This document shows, piece after piece, positions 56,342 to 64,000 of a DNA stretch of 64,000 nucleotides. The stretch covers positions 92,302-156,301 of the forward strand of contig NZ_UUIS01000044.1 of assembly GCF_900589395.1 (NCBI RefSeq), given 5' to 3'. Numbering within the stretch: the stretch's first letter is position 1; every line of letters starts with the position of its first letter. Below the pieces are notes generated by a model. That model saw only the letters and a program-made list of their open reading frames with translations. It was not told the DNA's origin and made no database searches. This stretch comes from Pseudomonas viridiflava. GTDB taxonomy: Bacteria > Pseudomonadota > Gammaproteobacteria > Pseudomonadales > Pseudomonadaceae. The position numbers and the translations under genes are program-made.

Positions 56342-57555
56342 GCGCTGGCCGCCTGTGCGCCGAACATCAAGTGCTGGCGAATGGCGTCGATGCGGCTGTT
56401 GGCGCGGATCTGCTCCATGTACCAGTTGCCATCGGCGGTGTCGCCATACAGGCAGGCGCCCACCAGCCTGTCGTCCTTGATCACCAGCTTCTTGTAGACA
56501 CCGCTGAGCGGGTCGCAATAGGTGATGCACTCGGTGCCTTCACCGCCCAGAAAGTCACCGGCGGAAAACAGGTCGATGCCGGTGACCTTCAGCTTGGCCG
56601 AAGTGACCGAGCCTGGGTAGCGGGCAAAGCCCAGTTGCGCCAGGTGGTTGGCACAGACCCTGGCCTGTTCGAACAGCGGCGCAACCAGCCCATAGGCCAC
56701 GCCGCGATGGCTGGCACATTCACCGATGGCATAGATGCGCGGGTCGAAGGTCTGCAGGGTGTCATTCACCAGAATCCCGCGGTTGCATGGCAATCCGCAG
56801 CCTTCAGCCAGGGCCGTTTCGGGACGGATGCCGGCGGCCATGACCACCAGGTCGGCGCCAAGCACCTGGCCGTCTTGCAGTTGCACGCTTTTTACCCGGC
56901 CCTGATCGTCACCGAACAGAGCCTGGGTATGAGCGTTCAGGCAAAAGCTCAAGTGGCGCTGCTCCAGGGCCTTTTGCAGCAAGCGACCGCTGGTCTGATC
57001 CAGTTGCCGCTCCAGCAGGCTCTGGCCGTGGTGCACGACGGTCACCTGCATGCCACGCAGGGCCAGGCCATTGGCCGCCTCCAGGCCCAGCAGACCGCCG
57101 CCGATGATCACCGCGCGCCGGTGGGTGTTGGCGGTGTCGATCATCTGGCGGGTGTCGGCAATGTCGCGGTAGCCGATCACGCCCTCCAGGTCGTTTCCGG
57201 GCACCGGCAGAATATAAGGCTTGGAGCCGGTGGCGATCAGCAGCCGATCATAGTGGGCCTCGGTGCCGTCGTCGGCGATCACCCGACGTTGCCGGCGATC
57301 GATCTTCACCACACGCCGGCCCAGGAACAGGCGGATAGCGTGCTCGCGGTACCAATTCAGGTCGTTGAGCACGATGTCGCCGAAACCCTGCTCGCCGGCC
57401 AGTACGGGCGACAGCATGATGCGGTTGTAGTTGGGGTGCGGCTCGGCGCCGAAGACGGTGATGTCATACAGGTCATCGCTGAGCTTGAGCAGCTCTTCAA
57501 GGGTGCGGACCCCGGCCATGCCGTTGCCGATCATTACCAGTTTGAGTTTTTTCAT
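56338..57555 (-). CDS. NAD(P)H/FAD reductase subunit for nitrate reductase (NasC-like; N-terminal half of NirB)
   Basis: A 405-residue pyridine-nucleotide-disulfide oxidoreductase. FAD motif 'VMIGNGMAGVRTLEELL', second dinucleotide motif 'AVIIGGGLLGLEAANGLALRG' (in part) and 'IYAIGECASHRG'. The C-terminus ends just after 'YGDTADGNWYMEQIRANSRIDAIRQHLMFG' (in part), exactly where full-length NirB would enter its 2Fe-2S and siroheme domains; these are missing. This fits the ~45-kDa diaphorase subunit NasC that feeds electrons to NasA, whose own BFD domain could receive them. A truncated nirB is the alternative. Confidence 0.88.
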   Translation of the reverse strand: MKKLKLVMIGNGMAGVRTLEELLKLSDDLYDITVFGAEPHPNYNRIMLSPVLAGEQGFGDIVLNDLNWYREHAIRLFLGRRVVKIDRRQRRVIADDGTEAHYDRLLIATGSKPYILPVPGNDLEGVIGYRDIADTRQMIDTANTHRRAVIIGGGLLGLEAANGLALRGMQVTVVHHGQSLLERQLDQTSGRLLQKALEQRHLSFCLNAHTQALFGDDQGRVKSVQLQDGQVLGADLVVMAAGIRPETALAEGCGLPCNRGILVNDTLQTFDPRIYAIGECASHRGVAYGLVAPLFEQARVCANHLAQLGFARYPGSVTSAKLKVTGIDLFSAGDFLGGEGTECITYCDPLSGVYKKLVIKDDRLVGACLYGDTADGNWYMEQIRANSRIDAIRQHLMFGAQAASA

Positions 57556-57593
57556 GGGCTCTGCGCCTCCGGGCCGGTTCGATAACGCGCAAA

Positions 57594-57636
57594 CAAAAAA
57601 GGCGCCCCCGCCAGTTGCCTGACGAGGACGCCTTTG
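57594..57636 (-). terminator. Leader terminator ahead of the nasC-nasA-cobA unit
   Basis: On the minus strand, AAAGGCG (57629-57635) pairs with CGCCTTT, with inner stem CCTCGTCAG/CTGGCGGGG (one G-T pair or more) and GCAA loop, followed by TTTTTTG. It lies about 40 bp before the start codon and after the predicted transcription start, so it would stop most transcripts unless antiterminated. Just upstream is a TCCCG/CGGGA stem with a six-base loop (about 57640-57655). NasT is the expected antiterminator. Confidence 0.75.
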
Positions 57637-57710
57637 TCCGCTCCCGTATCACCGGGAAGTGCCGCCTCCGCCATTGAAGACCGCACGTTATGTGTGTTGA
57701 GCAAGGCTGA

Positions 57711-57727
57711 TGCAGTGCTTGTGCCAA
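57711..57727 (-). promoter_or_regulatory. Sigma-54-type promoter of the nasC-nasA-cobA unit
   Basis: Minus-strand TTGGCAC (57727-57721), five bases, then CTGCA (57715-57711): the -24 GG and -12 GC are in register with the TGGCAC-N5-TTGC consensus, one mismatch at the -12 box. The implied leader of about 145 nt contains the terminator at 57594-57636. Confidence 0.7.
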
Positions 57728-57824
57728 CTTGCACAAAGCCCTGAAAACAGGGCGTTGGGCCGATGATGTTGGGGCTTGGGCGCACCGCATTGAGGCGTGG
57801 CGCACACAAGCGGGGCAGGCGTGC

Positions 57825-59480
57825 CTACGCCACCATCACAATGAACGCCACCAGGTTGCCCAGCAGCGACACCAGCGCCAGCGTACGCCAGACCTTGACC
57901 GGCTCGCGCTCCAGCCACGGTCGCGGGCGCGGGCTGACCGTGCGGTGTTCACCGTGTTCCAGTTCCAGCAGCCATTGTTCGGCGGTTTCGAAGCGTTGCT
58001 CCGGTTCGGCCTGCAAGGCGTGGGTCAACTGATCGTTGAGCCACTCGGGCAGGTCGGGCCGATAGCGGCTGGCTGGGATCGGCACCGTGAAACGCCGGTG
58101 CTGGAAGGCTTCGATCTCGCCGTACGGGTATTGCCCGGTGAGCAGGAAATACAAGGTGACTGCCACCGCATACAGGTCCTGGCGAGGCGTGGGATCGGCG
58201 CCCTGAAAGGCTTCCGGGGCGATGAAGCTGGGCGTGCCGGGCAGATCGCCGGGGCTGCGGCTGGACAGCCCCGGGCAAAATGCCAGGCCGAAATCCAGCA
58301 CGCGCAGCTCGCCATCGTCACCCAGCAGCAGGTTCTCCGGCTTGATGTCGCGGTGGATGATATTGCGCCGGTGCAGCAAGCCGACGGCGCGCAACAGACG
58401 GGCCGCCAGGTCTTGCCATTGCACCAGTGGCAGCGGACCGGTGAGGGCAAACAGCGTGTCCAGCGTGTGCCCCGGGTACTGGCGCATCAGGTAGTACAGG
58501 TGCTGGCGCTCGGGCAGAGGGGGCGCTTCTGGAAAATGTCGCCCGGCCACCCGGCGCAGGAACCATTCCTCCAGCAGCAGTGCTTGCCCGGCGCCGTCTT
58601 CATCGGCGCGGCTGGCCGGCAGGGTCTTGAGCAGCCAGGGCTGGCCACTGTTGTCGCTGACCCGATACAGCAGCGACTGGCGCGACTGGGCCAGCACGCT
58701 TTGCACCTGCCAGCCTTCAAAGCGCTGGCCGGGCTTGAGCGGCGGCGGCAGCGGCCATTGCTGCAACTGGCGCAAGGTATCACCCAGGTCATCGTGGCCC
58801 AGGTGGTCGACCTGCACCAGCAGGGCGCTGGCATTGTCCTGGCTGCCGGCCAGGTGGGCGGCGCCGACCAGCGCCCTGGCACAGGCTTGCAGGTCGTCGG
58901 TGTCGCTCAGGATCGAACGGATGCCCGGGTCGCCCAGGGTGGCCCAGACGCCATCGCTGACCAGCAGCAGGCGTTCGCCTTCGCGCAGCTCGCCATCCAG
59001 GTAATCCATGACCACGTACTGATCCAGCCCCAGCGCGCGCTTGAGCACATGGTTCATGTCCGGCTGCTCCCAGACATGCTCCTCGCTGATGCGTTGCAGG
59101 TGGCCGGCGTGCCAGCGATACACCCGGCAATCGCCGACATGCGCCAGGGTAAAGCGCCGCCCGCGCAGCACCAGTGCGCTCAGTGTTGTCAGCAAGCCGT
59201 TGGCCAGCAGCCAGCGGTTCTGTGCCAGCAGCAGCTTGTCCAGCGCCTGGACGATGCTCCAAGTCTCAGGCGTAGCGTAGTAGTCCAGCGCCAGGGCCTG
59301 CAGGGTCGACTGCGCCGCCAGCGCGCCGTCGGCACACTGGCTGACCCCGTCGGCCAGCGCGAACAGATAGCCTTTGCTGGCCGCCAGTGCCGGCACCGGC
59401 GTGACCAGGCGCAGCGCATCCTGGTTCTCGCTGCGCGGGCCACTGGCGCTGAATTGCGCACAACTCAGTTGCAGGGTCAT
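57825..59480 (-). CDS. Fused protein phosphatase (PP2C) and Ser/Thr kinase
   Basis: A 551-residue bifunctional protein. The N-terminal PP2C domain has the metal aspartates D21 ('ENQDA'), D44 ('ALADG'), D117 ('HVGDCRV'), D176 ('VSDGVW') and D215 ('GSQDN'). The C-terminal Hanks-type kinase has K285, H376-R377-D378 in 'HRDIKPENLLL' and D396-F-G. A single membrane helix ends the protein (about 531-551). Gene order between the nitrate transporter and the reductase genes is conserved in Pseudomonas, suggesting control of nitrate uptake or reduction by reversible phosphorylation; targets are unknown. Confidence 0.93.
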   Translation of the reverse strand: MTLQLSCAQFSASGPRSENQDALRLVTPVPALAASKGYLFALADGVSQCADGALAAQSTLQALALDYYATPETWSIVQALDKLLLAQNRWLLANGLLTTLSALVLRGRRFTLAHVGDCRVYRWHAGHLQRISEEHVWEQPDMNHVLKRALGLDQYVVMDYLDGELREGERLLLVSDGVWATLGDPGIRSILSDTDDLQACARALVGAAHLAGSQDNASALLVQVDHLGHDDLGDTLRQLQQWPLPPPLKPGQRFEGWQVQSVLAQSRQSLLYRVSDNSGQPWLLKTLPASRADEDGAGQALLLEEWFLRRVAGRHFPEAPPLPERQHLYYLMRQYPGHTLDTLFALTGPLPLVQWQDLAARLLRAVGLLHRRNIIHRDIKPENLLLGDDGELRVLDFGLAFCPGLSSRSPGDLPGTPSFIAPEAFQGADPTPRQDLYAVAVTLYFLLTGQYPYGEIEAFQHRRFTVPIPASRYRPDLPEWLNDQLTHALQAEPEQRFETAEQWLLELEHGEHRTVSPRPRPWLEREPVKVWRTLALVSLLGNLVAFIVMVA

Positions 59481-59489
59481 GCGCGGGGC

Positions 59490-60701
59490 TCAGACCCGGG
59501 CCGCGGTCACGGCGGCCGAACCCCAAGTGGTGCGCCAGCGGCGCTTGACGTTGAGCAGGCCGAACCAGGCCAGCACGGCCAGGCCGGCAAACAGCCACAG
59601 GCCCAACTGGTAGTCGCCGGTGTGCTGCTTGATGGTGCCCAGGCCTGCCGCCAGGAAAAAGCCGCCGATGCCGCCGGCCATGCCGATCAGCCCGGTCATG
59701 ACGCCGATTTCCTTGCGAAAGCGCTGTGGCACCAACTGGAACACCGCGCCGTTGCCGGCGCCCAGGCCCAGCATGGCAGCCACGAACAGCGCCAGCGCCG
59801 CCCAGGAGCTGGGCAGGTTGAAGCCCACGGCGGCAATGCCGATGGCGGCGACCATGTACATCGCGGTCAGGGTGCGGATGCCACCGTAACGGTCAGCCAG
59901 CGCACCGCCCAGGGGACGCATCAGGCTGCCACCGAACACGCAGGCGGCGGTGTAGTAGCCGGCGGTGATCGGGCTCAGGCCGTACTGGTCATTGAAATAA
60001 CCGGGCAGGGCGCTGGCCAGGCCGATGAAGCCGCCGAAGGTCACGCTGTAGAAGAACATGAACCACCAACTGTCGCGGTCGCCCAGCGCCTTGAAGTAGT
60101 CGGTCATGGACTTGGGCTTGCTGCGTTGCGGTGCGTTGCGAGCCATCAGGGTAAAGGCGATCAGGGTCAGCACCAGTGGAATCAGCGCCAGGCCGAACAC
60201 GTTGCCCCAGCCGAAGCTGGCGGCCAGTACCGGGGCAATCAAGGCCGCCAGCACGGTGCCGGAGTTGCCGGCGCCGGCAATGCCCATGGCCTTGCCCTGG
60301 TGTTGCGGCGGGTACCACTGCGAGGCCAGCGGCAAGGCCACGGCAAAGGACGCACCGGCCATGCCCAGGAACAGGCCCAGCAGCAGCGCCTGCTCATAGG
60401 TGTGGATGCCCAGTTGCCAGGCCACGAACAGCGCCACGATGACGATGACCTGGCCGATGATGCCGGCGGTCTTGGGGGACAACTGGTCGGCCAGCATGCC
60501 CATCACGAAGCGCAGCACGGCGCCCGCCAGGATCGGGGTTGCGACCATCAGGCCGCGTTGCTGGGTGGTCAATTGCAGGTCGGCGGCAATCTGGACCGCC
60601 ATGGGCCCGAGCAGGTACCAGACCATGAAGCTCAGGTCGAAGTACAAAAAGGCTGCAAAAAGGGTCGGTCTGTGCCCGGCCTTCCAGAAACTTGTATCCA
60701 T
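59490..60701 (-). CDS. narK: Nitrate/nitrite MFS transporter (NarK/NasA type)
   Basis: A 403-residue major-facilitator protein with about 12 helices. The nitrate-porter signatures are present in 'GMAGASFAVALPLASQWYPPQHQGKAMGIAGAGNSGTVLAA' (in part; first nitrate signature) and 'GNGAVFQLVPQRFRKEIGVMTGLIGMAGGIGGFFL' (in part; second). It imports nitrate for assimilation. GAGGTG lies 5 nt ahead of ATG 60701; the longer frame lies in the leader. The kinase/phosphatase gene follows after 9 bp. Confidence 0.94.
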   Translation of the reverse strand: MDTSFWKAGHRPTLFAAFLYFDLSFMVWYLLGPMAVQIAADLQLTTQQRGLMVATPILAGAVLRFVMGMLADQLSPKTAGIIGQVIVIVALFVAWQLGIHTYEQALLLGLFLGMAGASFAVALPLASQWYPPQHQGKAMGIAGAGNSGTVLAALIAPVLAASFGWGNVFGLALIPLVLTLIAFTLMARNAPQRSKPKSMTDYFKALGDRDSWWFMFFYSVTFGGFIGLASALPGYFNDQYGLSPITAGYYTAACVFGGSLMRPLGGALADRYGGIRTLTAMYMVAAIGIAAVGFNLPSSWAALALFVAAMLGLGAGNGAVFQLVPQRFRKEIGVMTGLIGMAGGIGGFFLAAGLGTIKQHTGDYQLGLWLFAGLAVLAWFGLLNVKRRWRTTWGSAAVTAARV

Positions 60702-60827
60702 TGCACACCTCATCATCTGCCAGAAGTAGGTCGTCGGGGTCATGGCCACGACGTGGAAGTTGTCGGTTCTCGGGGTGCGCACAGGACACGCCGGCGGCAC
60801 CACCCCTCATCGCTGAGGCCAGAACGC

Positions 60828-60882
60828 AAAAGACGCCGCGTCTCGAGTTCGCTGCGCAGCGAAAGGAGAGGGCGACGTCTTT
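60828..60882 (-). terminator. Leader terminator ahead of narK
   Basis: On the minus strand, AAAGACG (60882-60876) pairs with CGTCTTT (60835-60829), enclosing the 16-bp palindrome TTCGCTGCGCAGCGAA; TTTT closes the downstream side. It lies about 130 bp upstream of the start codon, inside the predicted leader. This matches the layout of the other two nitrate leaders. Confidence 0.65.
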
Positions 60883-60930
60883 GTCGTATGTGTGGGGGCA
60901 ACCGCCGTTGGCTACCTGCAGTAGGGATGT

Positions 60931-60946
60931 AGCAAGAGCCGGGCCA
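60931..60946 (-). promoter_or_regulatory. Sigma-54-type promoter of narK
   Basis: Minus-strand TGGCCC (60946-60941), five bases, then TTGCT (60935-60931). Invariant GG and GC dinucleotides are correctly spaced; one departure from TGGCAC. The implied leader is about 220 nt. Confidence 0.65.
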
Positions 60947-60963
60947 TCTTGTGTTCAAGCCCC

Positions 60964-61051
60964 GTAGGAGCGGCTTGAGCCGCGAAAATACAGGCCTGGG
61001 GTGATCTTTTCCCGGCTGAAGCGGTTCGCCGCCTGGCCGGTTCTACAGGTC
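60964..61051. repeat. REP-like element downstream of nasT
   Basis: Starts GTAGGAGCGGCTTGAGCCGCG and ends GGCCGGTTCTACAG, with imperfect inverted ends and GGCT/AGCC hairpins. It sits between nasT and the narK promoter and may help separate the two units. Confidence 0.7.
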
Positions 61052-61114
61052 GAGGGACGCCTCATCAGGGCGCAATCGGCTGCTGGTGTGAGACGTTTCG
61101 GGTCATTTGCGGCG

Positions 61115-61693
61115 TTAGCCGAGCATTTCGCTCATGGCGATGATCTGTTCGGCCACCTGGATCAGTTTCTGCTGGCGGCTCATGGCCTGGCGGCGCATGA
61201 GGGTGTAGGCCTCTTCTTCGTTGCAATGCTTCATCTTCATCAAGAGGCCCTTGGCCAGTTCGATGCGTTTGCGCTCGGCCAGTTGCTGGTCGCGGGCCAC
61301 CAGTTGTGCGCGCAGGGCCTGGTCACTTTCGAAGCGGGCCATGGCCACGTCCAGGATTGGTTGCAGGCGCTGGGCATGGATGCCTTCGACAATATAGGCA
61401 CTGACCCCTGACTTGATCGCCTGGCGCATCACGCCGGGGTCATGTTCGTCGGTGAACATCACAATCGGCCGTGGCAGGTCGCGGGTGACCAGCACCACCT
61501 GCTCCATCACATCGCGGCCGGGTGATTCGGTGTCGATGAGGATCACGTCAGGGCGCAGGGCCTCGACCCGCGCCGGCAGGTCGATACTCAGGCCCGACTC
61601 GTCGATGACCTCGAAGCCGGCTTCGCTCAGGGCCGCTTTGAGACGCCCGACTTTCTTGGGGGTGTCATTGATCAGCAGGATTCTCAGCATCAT
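61115..61693 (-). CDS. nasT: ANTAR-domain antiterminator NasT
   Basis: A 192-residue response-regulator-like protein. The N-terminal pseudo-receiver has 'LRILLINDTPKKVGRLKAAL' and 'PDVILIDTESPGRDVMEQV'. The C-terminal ANTAR RNA-binding domain includes 'ERKRIELAKGLLMKMKHCNEEEAYTLMRRQAM' (in part). Free NasT binds leader RNA and prevents terminator formation; NasS sequesters it when nitrate is absent. GAGAGG lies 6 nt before ATG 61693 (a second ATG follows directly). It is 10 bp after nasS. Confidence 0.95.
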   Translation of the reverse strand: MMLRILLINDTPKKVGRLKAALSEAGFEVIDESGLSIDLPARVEALRPDVILIDTESPGRDVMEQVVLVTRDLPRPIVMFTDEHDPGVMRQAIKSGVSAYIVEGIHAQRLQPILDVAMARFESDQALRAQLVARDQQLAERKRIELAKGLLMKMKHCNEEEAYTLMRRQAMSRQQKLIQVAEQIIAMSEMLG

Positions 61694-61703
61694 CGCGTGC
61701 CTC

Positions 61704-62915
61704 TCAACGGGCGGCGATGGCGGGCGCGCCATCGATCCGCGAATGCAGGGAAAAACTGCGCGCGTAGCCGGCAGGGTCGCTGCCGTCCCAGATGCGTCCG
61801 TCGATCAACTGACTGCTGCGCAGTGGGCTTTGCGGCACCGCAATGCCCAGTGCCGCCGCGGCCTCGCGGTACAGCTCCAGCTGGTGAACACGACGGGCCA
61901 CGGCCAGGTAGTCGGGGTCTTCACGCAACAGGCCCCAGCGGCGGAACTGGGTCATGAACCACATGCCGTCGGACAGCCACGGAAAAGTCACCTGGCCGTC
62001 ATTGAACAGGCGCAGGGCGTGTGGATCCTGCCAGCTGTTGCCCAGCCCGTCCTGATAATGCCCCAGCAGGCGCGGTTCGATGCAGTCCAGCGGGGTGTCG
62101 AGGTAATCGGCGCCACTGAGCAATTGCGCGGTGCTGCGGCGGTTTTCCGTGCTTTGCTCGATAAAGCGGCTGGCTTCGAGCACCGCCATGGTCAAGGCGC
62201 GTGCAGTGTTGGGGTTCTGTTGGACAAATTCGCGGGTGCAGCCCAGTACCTTGCCGGGATGGTCGGGCCAGATCGACTGGCTGGTGGCCAGGGTAAAGCC
62301 CAGTTTCTGCTGCACGGCACTGGCGCCCCAGGGCTCGCCGACGCAGCAGCCATCGATGCGTCCGGCCTGCAGGTGCGCGACCATCAGCGGCGGCGGCACC
62401 ACCACGCTGTCGACATCGTCAAGCGGGTGGATGCCCTGGCTGGCCAGCCAGTAATTGAGCCACATGGCATGGTTGCCAGTGGGGAAAGTCTGGGCAAAGG
62501 TCAGCTTTGCACCTCGATGGTGCGCGGTGCGCTCCAGTGCTTCAGGGCTGGTCACCCCGGCCTCTTGCAAGCCTCGCGACAGGTTGATGCACTGGCCGTT
62601 CTGGTTCAGGCCCATCAGGATGGCCATGTCGGCCGCGGCGCCACCGCTGATGCCCAGTTGCATGGCATAGATCAGGCCATACAGGCTGTGGGCGGCGTGC
62701 AACTGGCCGCTGACCAGGCGGTCGCGCAGGTTGGCCCAGGAGGCCTGGCGCTTGAGGTTGAGTGTCAGGCCGTAGGGCTGGGCAAATCCCTGTGTGGCCG
62801 CGACCACCAGCGAGGCGCAGTCGGTCAGGGCCATGAAGCCTATGTCAATGCTGTTCATTTCGGGGGCATCGCTGCCCGCCACCCAGTCCAGGGCATTGCT
62901 TGATCGTTGGTTCAT
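61704..62915 (-). CDS. nasS: Nitrate/nitrite sensor NasS
   Basis: A 403-residue NrtA/NasS-type periplasmic-binding-fold protein without a signal peptide, so it acts in the cytoplasm as the nitrate/nitrite sensor that sequesters NasT. Family blocks include '[23 protein letters not shown]', '[22 protein letters not shown]', '[16 protein letters not shown]' and '[15 protein letters not shown]'. ATG 62915 is used; an in-frame start 20 codons upstream would place the leader terminator inside the gene. It is the first gene of nasST. Confidence 0.93.
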   Translation of the reverse strand: MNQRSSNALDWVAGSDAPEMNSIDIGFMALTDCASLVVAATQGFAQPYGLTLNLKRQASWANLRDRLVSGQLHAAHSLYGLIYAMQLGISGGAAADMAILMGLNQNGQCINLSRGLQEAGVTSPEALERTAHHRGAKLTFAQTFPTGNHAMWLNYWLASQGIHPLDDVDSVVVPPPLMVAHLQAGRIDGCCVGEPWGASAVQQKLGFTLATSQSIWPDHPGKVLGCTREFVQQNPNTARALTMAVLEASRFIEQSTENRRSTAQLLSGADYLDTPLDCIEPRLLGHYQDGLGNSWQDPHALRLFNDGQVTFPWLSDGMWFMTQFRRWGLLREDPDYLAVARRVHQLELYREAAAALGIAVPQSPLRSSQLIDGRIWDGSDPAGYARSFSLHSRIDGAPAIAAR

Positions 62916-62934
62916 GGGCTTTTCAGGTGTCCAT

Positions 62935-62983
62935 AAAAAAGCGTCGCCGGGCCGACTGCTTGCGCAGCGAGCCACAACGACGC
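62935..62983 (-). terminator. Leader terminator ahead of nasS
   Basis: On the minus strand, GCGTCG (62983-62978) pairs with CGACGC (62946-62941), with an inner CTGC/GCAG hairpin, followed by TTTTTT (62940-62935). It ends 19 nt before the nasS start codon. It suggests that nasST is itself subject to NasT-dependent readthrough. Confidence 0.75.
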
Positions 62984-63032
62984 CAGTGTCGATGCCCAGC
63001 GGCGACGTTGCCGAGGGTGCTGAAGCGATTGA

Positions 63033-63048
63033 AGCAAGGCATGTGCCA
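63033..63048 (-). promoter_or_regulatory. Sigma-54-type promoter of nasST
   Basis: Minus-strand TGGCAC (63048-63043), ATGCC, TTGCT (63037-63033): a perfect match to TGGCAC-N5-TTGCW. The implied start is about 63022, giving a leader of about 107 nt with the terminator at 62935-62983. Confidence 0.8.
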
Positions 63049-63092
63049 CCCTCCAGGTCAGGGGAGTTCTCGCTTAGCAGGCCATCGACCGT

Positions 63093-63098
63093 CTATAA
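63093..63098 (+). promoter_or_regulatory. -10 box of pyrD
   Basis: TATAAT lies about 40 bp upstream of the pyrD start codon. A matching -35 at 16-18 bp is not obvious. Confidence 0.45.
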
Positions 63099-63138
63099 TC
63101 GCCGCCTGACTTCAGCCGCTCACGAGCCTTGCCCGCCC

Positions 63139-64000
63139 ATGTACAACCTGGCCCGCCAGTTACTGTTCAAACTCTCCCCGGAAACCTCACATGACCTGTC
63201 CCTGGACCTGATCGGCGCCGGTGGCCGGCTGGGCCTCAACGGCCTGCTGAGCAAGGCGCCCGCGCAGTTGCCGGTCACCGTCATGGGCATCCGCTTCGCC
63301 AACCCGGTCGGCCTGGCCGCAGGCCTGGACAAGAACGGCACGGCCATCGACGGCTTTGCCCAACTCGGTTTCGGCTTTGTCGAGGTGGGCACCGTAACCC
63401 CGCGCCCGCAGCCAGGCAACCCCAAGCCGCGCCTGTTCCGCCTGCCGCAGGCACAGGGCATCATCAATCGCATGGGCTTCAACAACCTGGGCGTTGACCA
63501 CCTGCTGTCGCGGGTCAAGGCCGCTCAATACCGGGGCGTGCTGGGCATCAACATCGGCAAGAACTTCGACACCCCGGTCGAGCGCGCGGTGGACGACTAC
63601 CTGATCTGCCTGGACAAGGTCTATGACCATGCCAGCTACGTGACTGTCAACGTCAGCTCGCCCAATACCCCGGGCTTGCGCAGCCTGCAGTTCGGCGACT
63701 CGCTCAAGCAATTGCTCGATGCCCTGAGCGTGCGCCAGGAAGCGCTGACCCAGCAATACGGCAAGCGCGTGCCGTTGGCGATCAAGATTGCCCCGGACAT
63801 GACCGACGAAGAAACCGTGCTGGTCGCCGGTGCCTTGCTCGACTCGGGCATGGATGCGGTGATCGCCACCAACACCACCCTGAGCCGTGAAGGCGTTGAG
63901 GGACTGTTGCACGCCAATGAGGCCGGTGGCCTGTCGGGCGCACCGGTGCGGGAAAAGAGCACCCACACGGTCAAGGTGCTGGCCGGTGAGCTGGCCGGGC
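63139..64000 (+). CDS. pyrD: Dihydroorotate dehydrogenase (quinone), class 2, 5' part
   Basis: The first 287 codons are present; the gene runs off the window. The N-terminal membrane-association helices ('[19 protein letters not shown]') mark the class 2, quinone-linked enzyme. FMN-site blocks are '[49 protein letters not shown]' (in part), 'GFNNLG', '[12 protein letters not shown]' with the catalytic serine, 'IKIAPDM' and 'ATNTT'. It makes orotate for pyrimidine synthesis. It is divergent from nasS. Confidence 0.96.
   Translation, partial: MYNLARQLLFKLSPETSHDLSLDLIGAGGRLGLNGLLSKAPAQLPVTVMGIRFANPVGLAAGLDKNGTAIDGFAQLGFGFVEVGTVTPRPQPGNPKPRLFRLPQAQGIINRMGFNNLGVDHLLSRVKAAQYRGVLGINIGKNFDTPVERAVDDYLICLDKVYDHASYVTVNVSSPNTPGLRSLQFGDSLKQLLDALSVRQEALTQQYGKRVPLAIKIAPDMTDEETVLVAGALLDSGMDAVIATNTTLSREGVEGLLHANEAGGLSGAPVREKSTHTVKVLAGELAG

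Noticed and set aside
57728..57824. NtrC-type enhancer (GCGCAC ... GTGCGC inverted repeat) upstream of the nasC promoter
   Set aside because: The half-sites are about 10-12 bp apart rather than the ~5 bp typical of NtrC sites and overlap the end of the kinase gene; not strong enough to list.
57729..60932. A 1067-codon open frame on the plus strand opposite the kinase/phosphatase and narK genes
   Set aside because: Same mirror-frame composition (Gln/His/Ala/Gly-rich), no ribosome site, and it spans two unrelated genes and the leader terminator.

Overview
The window looks like chromosome of a yellow-pigmented Pseudomonas, probably close to the P. putida/P. fulva side of the genus. It carries the genus-typical block cmaX-crfX-cmpX-sigX-oprF-cobA, an 83-residue OprI, a PctA-like chemoreceptor of the exact family length, ppsR/ppsA with a TTG start, cysB-cysH-thrH-pabB, and GC-rich third codon positions throughout. 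Species assignment is inference; there is no rRNA in the window. No tRNA, rRNA, CRISPR array, insertion sequence or prophage was seen.

Region by region. 1-3.5 kb: the end of a sugar-binding protein, greB, an amino-acid chemoreceptor and a small periplasmic protein. 3.6-13.3 kb: a complete carotenoid cluster for zeaxanthin glucoside (crtE divergent from idi-crtX-crtY-crtI-crtB, with crtZ convergent), then a DUF1264 lipoprotein, a small conserved protein and a DsbA-like protein. Two same-orientation copies of a ~125-bp REP-pair element bracket this block. 13.3-19 kb: an ABC exporter divergent from tesA, an L,D-transpeptidase and oprI. 19.5-27.4 kb: core metabolism (DAHP synthase, 5'-nucleotidase, universal stress protein, cysB, cysH, thrH, pabB). 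27.6-31.4 kb: an orphan AT-richer lipoprotein and a three-gene operon (retropepsin-like protease, inactive transglutaminase/7TM protein, glutamate-ligase-like ATP-grasp). 31.7-38.4 kb: the methylcitrate operon gntR-prpB-prpC-acnD-prpF. 38.5-42.8 kb: an overlapping trio (TPR-like protein, PcfJ-like protein, DUF1266 membrane protein) with no known function. 42.8-52.8 kb: a glutathione transferase, ppsR/ppsA, a hydrolase, rraA and the cell-envelope-stress block cmaX-crfX-cmpX-sigX-oprF. 52.8-63 kb: assimilatory nitrate genes in three transcription units on the minus strand (nasST; narK-kinase/phosphatase; FAD reductase-nasA-cobA). The window ends inside pyrD.

The most informative regulatory signal is in the nitrate region. 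Each of the three units is preceded by a sigma-54-type -24/-12 element and then by a leader with an intrinsic-terminator hairpin shortly before or within the untranslated region. With nasS and nasT (an ANTAR RNA-binding antiterminator) encoded alongside, this predicts dual control: NtrC/sigma-54 for initiation and NasT for read-through. The protein at the usual nirB position ends before the 2Fe-2S and siroheme domains, and there is no nirD, so the window encodes nitrate but not nitrite reduction.

The best candidates for under-described biology are the TPR/PcfJ-like/DUF1266 trio, the retropepsin/inactive-transglutaminase/ATP-grasp operon, and the TTGTAC-repeat operator between crtE and idi, whose layout suggests a MerR-type (CarH/LitR-like) regulator encoded elsewhere.
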